This document shows positions 57,217 to 64,000 of a stretch of DNA of 64,000 nucleotides, piece by piece. The translations under genes were made by a program, and so were the position numbers. The stretch's first letter is position 1. Each line of letters begins with the position of its first letter. This DNA is from Balanoglossus misakiensis (lineage: Eukaryota > Hemichordata): the NCBI GenBank assembly GCA_040954595.2, contig CM082576.2:19406001-19470000 (forward strand). Reading direction: 5' to 3'. Below the pieces are notes generated by a model. It did no database searches. It saw only the letters and a list, made by a program, of their open reading frames with translations, and was not told the DNA's origin.

Positions 57217-57833
57217 TTAAAGGGGAAATCCGTTGTAGCTGATTTCTACATAATTTGGTAGCTTTGATGTCACTCTTTCAGAAAAAAACATATTCGCCAT
57301 GTATAGGTCGCGCGATTTTTTACAAAATCTAGGGAAAGTTGGCAGAATTTCCAATATGGCGTTTACTGTAATTTGAATCATGGGAAAAAAAGCGCCAGGA
57401 CCAACTTCCGCCCACCATGGTGTGGGTGATACCATTCTCCGATAGGTGTCACTGGGCGACAGACTAGGCGTATTTTCATAGCTATTGTTTGTTCTTTGCA
57501 TCAGTTGATAAACAATCATCAGCAAAGTCGAAAATTTGTCATCTATTGACAGTTTTCATGAGCTATAACCCATCGAAAATATGCAAATACGCTTAGCTTG
57601 TGACGCAGTGACACCAATCGGAAAATGGTATCACCCACACTAAGGTGGGCGGAAGTTGGTCCTGGCGCTTTTTTTCCCATGATTCAAATTACAGTAAACG
57701 CCATATTGGAACTTTCTCTAGATTTTGTAAAAAATCGCGCGACCTATACATGGCGAATATGTTTTTTTCTGAAAGAGTGACATCAAAGCTACCAAATTAT
57801 GTAGAAATCAGCTACGACGGATTTCCCCTTTAA
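57217..57833. mobile_element. 617-bp TTAA hairpin element inserted inside the minisatellite
   Basis: TTAA lies at 57217-57220 and 57830-57833. The ends are TTAAAGGGGAAATCCGTTG and CGACGGATTTCCCCTTTAA. The arms of about 260 bp are near-perfect inverted repeats around a loop of about 100 bp, including GTAGCTTTGATGTCACTC, GGTCGCGCGATTTTTTAC and GCGCCAGGACCAACTTC on both sides. Removing the element with one TTAA restores the normal minisatellite phrase CAACATTAACCAGAG. Transcripts through it would form long double-stranded RNA. Confidence 0.95.
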
Positions 57834-60800
57834 CCAGAGCACACAGTAACCAGGCCATAGTAAACAGTGTGCTGCCCATTAATTTTGAGTGTTTGGTGGG
57901 GTCAACCTTTGCGTCAACATTAACCAGAGCACACAGTAACCAGGCCGTAGTGGACAGTGTTCTGCCCATTAATTTTGAGTGTTTGGTGGGGTCAACCTTT
58001 GCGTCAACATTAACCAGAGCACACAGTAACCAGGCCATAGTGGACAGTGTTCTGCCCATTTATTTTGAGTGTTTGGTGGGGTCAACCTTTGCGTCAACAT
58101 TAACCAGAGCACACAGTAACCAGGCCGTAGTGGACAGTGTTCTGCCCATTAATTTTGAGTGTTTGGTGGGGTCAACCTTTGCGTCAACATTAACCAGAGC
58201 ACACAGTAACCAGGCCGTAGTGGACAGTGTTCTGCCCATTAATTTTGAGTGTTTGGTGGGGTCAACCTTTGCGTCAACATTAACCAGAGCACACAGTAAC
58301 CAGGCCAGAGTGGCCAGTATCGTGCCCATTAATTTTGAGTGTTTGATGGGGGTCAACCTTTGCGTCAACATTAACCAGAGCACACAGTAACCAGGCCGTA
58401 GTGGACAGTGTTCTGCCCATTAATTTTGAGTGTTTGGTGGGGTCAACCTTTGCGTCAACATTAACCAGAGCACACAGTAACCAGGCCATAGTGGACAGTG
58501 TGCTGCCCATTAATTTTGAGTGTTTGGTGGGGTCAACCTTTGCGTCAACATTAACCAGAGCACACAGTAACCAGGCCGTAGTGGACAGTGTTCTTCCCAT
58601 TAATTTTGAGTGTTTGGTGGGGTCAACCTTTGCGTCAACATTAACTAGGCCAGAGTGGCCAGTATCGTGCCCATTAATTTTGAGTGTTTGGTGGGGTCAA
58701 CCTTTGCGTCAACATTAACTAGGCCAGAGTGGCCAGTATCGTGCCCATTAATTTTGAGTGTTTGGAGGGGTCAACCTTTGCGTCAACATTAACTAGGCCA
58801 GAGTGGCCAGTATCGTGCCCATTAATTTTGAGTGTTTGGTGGGGTCAACCTTTGCGTCAACATTAACCAGAGCACACAGTAACCAGGCCGTAGTGGACAG
58901 TGTTCTGGCCATTAATTTTGAGTGTTTGGTGGGGTCAACCTTTGCGTCAACATTAACCAGAGCACACAGTAACCAGGCCGTAGTGGACAGTGTTCTGCCC
59001 ATTAATTTTGAGTGTTTGGTGGGGTCAACCTTTGCGTCAACATTAACCAGAGCACACAGTAACCAGGCCGTAGTGGACAGTGTTCTGCCCATTAATTTTG
59101 AGTGTTTGGTGGGGTCAACCTTTGCGTCAACATTAACCAGAGCACACAGTAACCAGGCCGTAGTGGACAGTGTTCTGCCCATTAATTTTGAGTGTTTGGT
59201 GGGGTCAACCTTTGCGTCAACATTAACCAGAGCACACAGTAACCAGGCCGTAGTGGACAGTGTTCTGCCCATTAATTTTGAGTGTTTGGTGGGGTCAACC
59301 TTTGCGTCAACATTAACCAGAGCACACAGTAACCAGGCCGTAGTGGACAGTGTTCTGCCCATTAATTTTGAGTGTTTGGTGGGGTCAACCTTTGCGTCAA
59401 CATTAACCAGAGCACACAGTAACCAGGCCGTAGTGGACAGTGTTCTGCCCATTAATTTTGAGTGTTTGGTGGGGTCAACCTTTGCGTCAACATTTACCAG
59501 AGCACACAGTAACCAGGCCGTAGTGGACAGTGTTCTGCCCATTAATTTTGAGTGTTTGGTGGGGTCAACCTTTGTGTCAACATTAACCAGAGCACACAGT
59601 AACCAGGCCGTAGTGGACAGTGTTCTGCCCATTAATTTTGAGTGTTTGGTGGGGTCAACCTTTGCGTCAACATTAACCAGAGCACACAGTAACCAGGCCA
59701 TAGTGGACAGTGTGCTGCCCATTAATTTTGAGTGTTTGGTGGGGTCAACCTTTGCGTCAACATTAACCAGAGCACACAGTAACCAAGCCATAGTGGACAG
59801 TGTTCTGCCCATTAATTTTGAGTGTTTGGTGGGGTCAACCTTTGCGTCAACATTAACTAGGCCAGAGTGGCCAGTATCGTGCCCATTAATTTTGAGTGTT
59901 TGGTGGGGTCAACCTTTGCGTCAACATTAACTAGGCCAGAGTGGCCAGTATCGTGCCCATTATTTTTGAGGGTTTGGTGGGGTCTACCTTTGCGTCAACA
60001 TTAACTAGGCCAGAGTGGCCAGTATCGTGCCCATTAATTTTGAGTGTTTGGTGGGGTCAACCTTTGCGTCAACATTAACTAGGCCAGAGTGGCCAGTATC
60101 GTGCCCATTAATTTTGAGTGTTTGGTGGGGGTCAACCTTTGCGTCAACATTAACCAGAGCACACAGTAACCAGGCCGTAGTGGACAGTGTTCTGCCCATT
60201 AATTTTGAGTGTTTGGTGGGGTCAACCTTTGCGTCAACATTTACCAGAGCACACAGTAACCAGGCCGTAGTGGACAGTGTTCTGCCCATTAATTTTGAGT
60301 GTTTGGTGGGGTCAACCTTTGTGTCAACATTAACCAGAGCACACAGTAACCAGGCCGTAGTGGACAGTGTTCTGCCCATTAATTTTGAGTGTTTGGTGGG
60401 GTCAACCTTTGCGTCAACATTAACCAGAGCACACAGTAACCAGGCCATAGTGGACAGTGTGCTGCCCATTAATTTTGAGTGTTTGGTGGGGTCAACCTTT
60501 GCGTCAACATTAACCAGAGCACACAGTAACCAAGCCATAGTGGACAGTGTTCTGCCCATTAATTTTGAGTGTTTGGTGGGGTCAACCTTTGCGTCAACAT
60601 TAACCAGAGCACACAGTAACCAGGCCGTAGTGGACAGTGTTCTGCCCATTAATTTTGAGTGTTTGGTGGGGTCAACCTTTGCGTCAACATTAACCAGAGC
60701 ACACAGTAACCAGGCCGTAGTGGACAGTGTTCTGCCCATTAATTTTGAGTGTTTGGTGGGGTCAACCTTTGCGTCAACATTAACCAGAGCACACAGTAAC

Positions 60801-63800
60801 CAGGCCATAGTGGACAGTGTGCTGCCCATTAATTTTGAGTGTTTGGTGGGGTCAACCTTTGCGTCAACATTAACCAGAGCACAGAGTAACCAGGCCATAG
60901 TGGACAGTGTTCTGCCCATTAATTTTGAGTGTTTGGTGGGGTCAACCTTTGCGTCAACATTAATCAGAGCACACAGTAACCAGGCCGTAGTGGACAGTGT
61001 TCTGCCCATTAATTTTGAGTGTTTGGTGGGGTCAACCTTTGCGTCAACATTAACCAGAGCACACAGTAACCAGGCCATAGTGGACAGTGTTCTGCCCATT
61101 AATTTTGAGTGTTTGGTGGGGTCAACCTTTGCGTCAACATTAACCAGAGCACACAGTAACCAGGCCGTAGTGGACAGTGTTCTTCCCATTAATTTTGAGT
61201 GTTTGGTGGGGTCAACCTTTGCGTCAACATTAACTAGGCCAGAGTGGCCAGTATCGTGCCCATTAATTTTGAGTGTTTGGTGGGGTCAACCTTTGCGTCA
61301 ACATTAACTAGGCCAGAGTGGCCAGTATCGTGCCCATTATTTTTGAGGGTTTGGTGGGGTCTACCTTTGCGTCAACATTAACTAGGCCAGAGTGGCCAGT
61401 ATCGTGCCCATTAATTTTGAGTGTTTGGTGGGGTCAACCTTTGCGTCAACATTAACTAGGCCAGAGTGGCCAGTATCGTGCCCATTAATTTTGAGTGTTT
61501 GGTGGGGGTCAACCTTTGCGTCAACATTAACCAGAGCACACAGTAACCAGGCCGTAGTGGACAGTGTTCTGCCCATTAATTTTGAGTGTTTGGTGGGGTC
61601 AACCTTTGCGTCAACATTAACCAGAGCACACAGTAACCAGGCCATAGTGGACAGTGTGCTGCCCATTAATTTTGAGTGTTTGGTGGGGTCAACCTTTGCG
61701 TCAACATTAACCAGAGCACACAGTAACCAGGCCATAGTGGACAGTGTTCTGCCCATTAATTTTGAGTGTTTGGTGGGGTCAACCTTTGCGTCAACATTAA
61801 CCAGAGCACACAGTAACCAGGCCGTAGTGGACAGTGTTCTGCCCATTAATTTTGAGTGTTTGGTGGGGTCAACCTTTGCGTCAACATTAACCAGAGCACA
61901 CAGTAACCAGGCCGTAGTGGACAGTGTTCTGCCCATTAATTTTGAGTGTTTGGTGGGGTCAACCTTTGCGTCAACATTAACCAGAGCACACAGTAACCAG
62001 GCCGTAGTGGACAGTGTTCTGCCCATTAATTTTGAGTGTTTGGTGGGGTCAACCTTTGCGTCAACATTAACCAGAGCACACAGTAACCAGGCCGTAGTGG
62101 ACAGTGTTCTGCCCATTAATTTTGAGTGTTTGGTGGGGTCAACCTTTGCGTCAACATTAACCAGAGCACACAGTAACCAGGCCATAGTGGACAGTGTGCT
62201 GCCCATTAATTTTGAGTGTTTGGTGGGGTCAACCTTTGCGTCAACATTAACCAGAGCACAGAGTAACCAGGCCATAGTGGACAGTGTTCTGCCCATTAAT
62301 TTTGAGTGTTTGGTGGGGTCAACCTTTGCGTCAACATTAATCAGAGCACACAGTAACCAGGCCGTAGTGGACAGTGTTCTGCCCATTAATTTTGAGTGTT
62401 TGGTGGGGTCAACCTTTGCGTCAACATTAACCAGAGCACACAGTAACCAGGCCATAGTGGACAGTGTTCTGCCCATTAATTTTGAGTGTTTGGTGGGGTC
62501 AACCTTTGCGTCAACATTAACCAGAGCACACAGTAACCAGGCCGTAGTGGACAGTGTTCTTCCCATTAATTTTGAGTGTTTGGTGGGGTCAACCTTTGCG
62601 TCAACATTAACTAGGCCAGAGTGGCCAGTATCGTGCCCATTAATTTTGAGTGTTTGGTGGGGTCAACCTTTGCGTCAACATTAACTAGGCCAGAGTGGCC
62701 AGTATCGTGCCCATTATTTTTGAGGGTTTGGTGGGGTCTACCTTTGCGTCAACATTAACTAGGCCAGAGTGGCCAGTATCGTGCCCATTAATTTTGAGTG
62801 TTTGGTGGGGTCAACCTTTGCGTCAACATTAACTAGGCCAGAGTGGCCAGTATCGTGCCCATTAATTTTGAGTGTTTGGTGGGGGTCAACCTTTGCGTCA
62901 ACATTAACCAGAGCACACAGTAACCAGGCCGTAGTGGACAGTGTTCTGCCCATTAATTTTGAGTGTTTGGTGGGGTCAACCTTTGCGTCAACATTAACCA
63001 GAGCACACAGTAACCAGGCCATAGTGGACAGTGTGCTGCCCATTAATTTTGAGTGTTTGGTGGGGTCAACCTTTGCATCAACATTAACCAGAGCACACAG
63101 TAACCAGGCCATAGTGGACAGTGTTCTGCCCATTAATTTTGAGTGTTTGGTGGGGTCAACCTTTGCGTCAACATTAACCAGAGCACACAGTAACCAGGCC
63201 GTAGTGGACAGTGTTCTGCCCATTAATTTTGAGTGTTTGGTGGGGTCAACCTTTGCGTCAACATTAACCAGAGCACACAGTAACCAGGCCGTAGTGGACA
63301 GTGTTCTGCCCATTAATTTTGAGTGTTTGGTGGGGTCAACCTTTGCGTCAACATTAACCAGAGCACACAGTAACCAGGCCATAGTGGACAGTGTTCTGCC
63401 CATTTATTTTGAGTGTTTGGTGGGGTCAACCTTTGCGTCAACATTAACCAGAGCACACAGTAACCAGGCCGTAGTGGACAGTGTTCTGCCCATTAATTTT
63501 GAGTGTTTGGTGGGGTCAACCTTTGCGTCAACATTAACCAGAGCACACAGTAACCAGGCCATAGTGGACAGTGTTCTGCCCATTTATTTTGAGTGTTTGG
63601 TGGGGTCAACCTTTGCGTCAACATTAACCAGAGCACACAGTAACCAGGCCGTAGTGGACAGTGTTCTGCCCATTAATTTTGAGTGTTTGGTGGGGTCAAC
63701 CTTTGCGTCAACATTAACCAGAGCACACAGTAACCAGGCCATAGTGGACAGTGTTCTGCCCATTAATTTTGAGTGTTTGGTGGGGTCAACCTTTGCGTCA

Positions 63801-64000
63801 ACATTAACCAGAGCACACAGTAACCAGGCCGTAGTGGACAGTGTTCTTCCCATTAATTTTGAGTGTTTGGTGGGGTCAACCTTTGCGTCAACATTAACTA
63901 GGCCAGAGTGGCCAGTATCGTGCCCATTAATTTTGAGTGTTTGGTGGGGTCAACCTTTGCGTCAACATTAACTAGGCCAGAGTGGCCAGTATCGTGCCCA
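57834..64000. repeat. 90-bp minisatellite, right block with a 1377-bp higher-order repeat
   Basis: The same 90-bp and 74-bp units as the left block. From 60005 the array repeats with a period of 1377 bp (60005, 61382, 62759), equal to twelve 90-bp units, four 74-bp units and one extra G. The preceding block 58793-60004 is 1212 bp, equal to eleven 90-bp and three 74-bp units. The array runs off the window edge. Rare base variants such as CATTTACCAG and TTTGTGTCAAC recur at matching places and track the duplications. Confidence 0.95.

Noticed and set aside
57217-57525. 102-codon minus-strand frame and its 62-codon plus-strand mirror in the 617-bp hairpin
   Set aside because: They are the same arm sequence read from both sides of a palindrome.
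55659-63971. Long open frames of 165-430 codons in the minisatellite on both strands
   Set aside because: They follow from a stop-free unit whose length is a multiple of three; unit variants show no sign of protein constraint, and no start context or splice sites fit.

Overview
The window is eukaryotic DNA. It has GT-AG introns, exon-sized extracellular modules joined in phase 1, a LINE reverse transcriptase relic, many small foldback elements and two large tandem arrays. The module mix (C-type lectin, CUB, Sushi, EGF) and the repeat style suggest a marine invertebrate, most likely a deuterostome such as a hemichordate, amphioxus or echinoderm. That placement is an inference from style, not from a matched gene.

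Layout. 1-30351 is one A/T-rich satellite with a monomer of about 78 bp and nested higher-order repeats; it ends sharply. 30352-31060 holds three diverged copies of a repeat unit of about 245 bp. 31205-34440 is a dead LINE on the minus strand, split by an 803-bp hairpin element with TTAA ends. 34578-36396 is non-coding and repeat-rich. 36397-54821 carries the only convincing host gene, on the plus strand: a mosaic extracellular protein with a four-exon C-type lectin domain, CUB modules, Sushi modules and two EGF modules. Its first exon lies upstream of what I can identify, and its 3' end lies beyond the window. 55650-64000 is a 90-bp minisatellite that runs off the right edge and probably fills the intron after the last visible EGF exon.

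The gene is the most informative part. Its exon phases agree at most junctions, but three module exons are damaged. The first CUB half has no donor in the needed phase. An orphan CUB half has TGA where the conserved Trp codon belongs and has no partner exon. One Sushi exon is frameshifted and cut off by a TTAA element. The damaged modules are arranged so that skipping them leaves lectin, CUB, three Sushi and two EGF modules in frame. The locus is therefore either decaying or functional with dead exons; the sequence alone does not decide.

The second theme is TTAA-flanked hairpin (MITE-like) elements. At least five sequence families share TTAA ends. Three insertions can be read against their target: one in the LINE reading frame, one in the minisatellite and one in a Sushi exon. 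A separate foldback family, starting TACTGTAAAAC, has about six copies in the introns between 45.7 and 53.9 kb.

I saw no tRNA, rRNA, CRISPR array, operon or prokaryotic feature, and no convincing new enzymatic or defence system.
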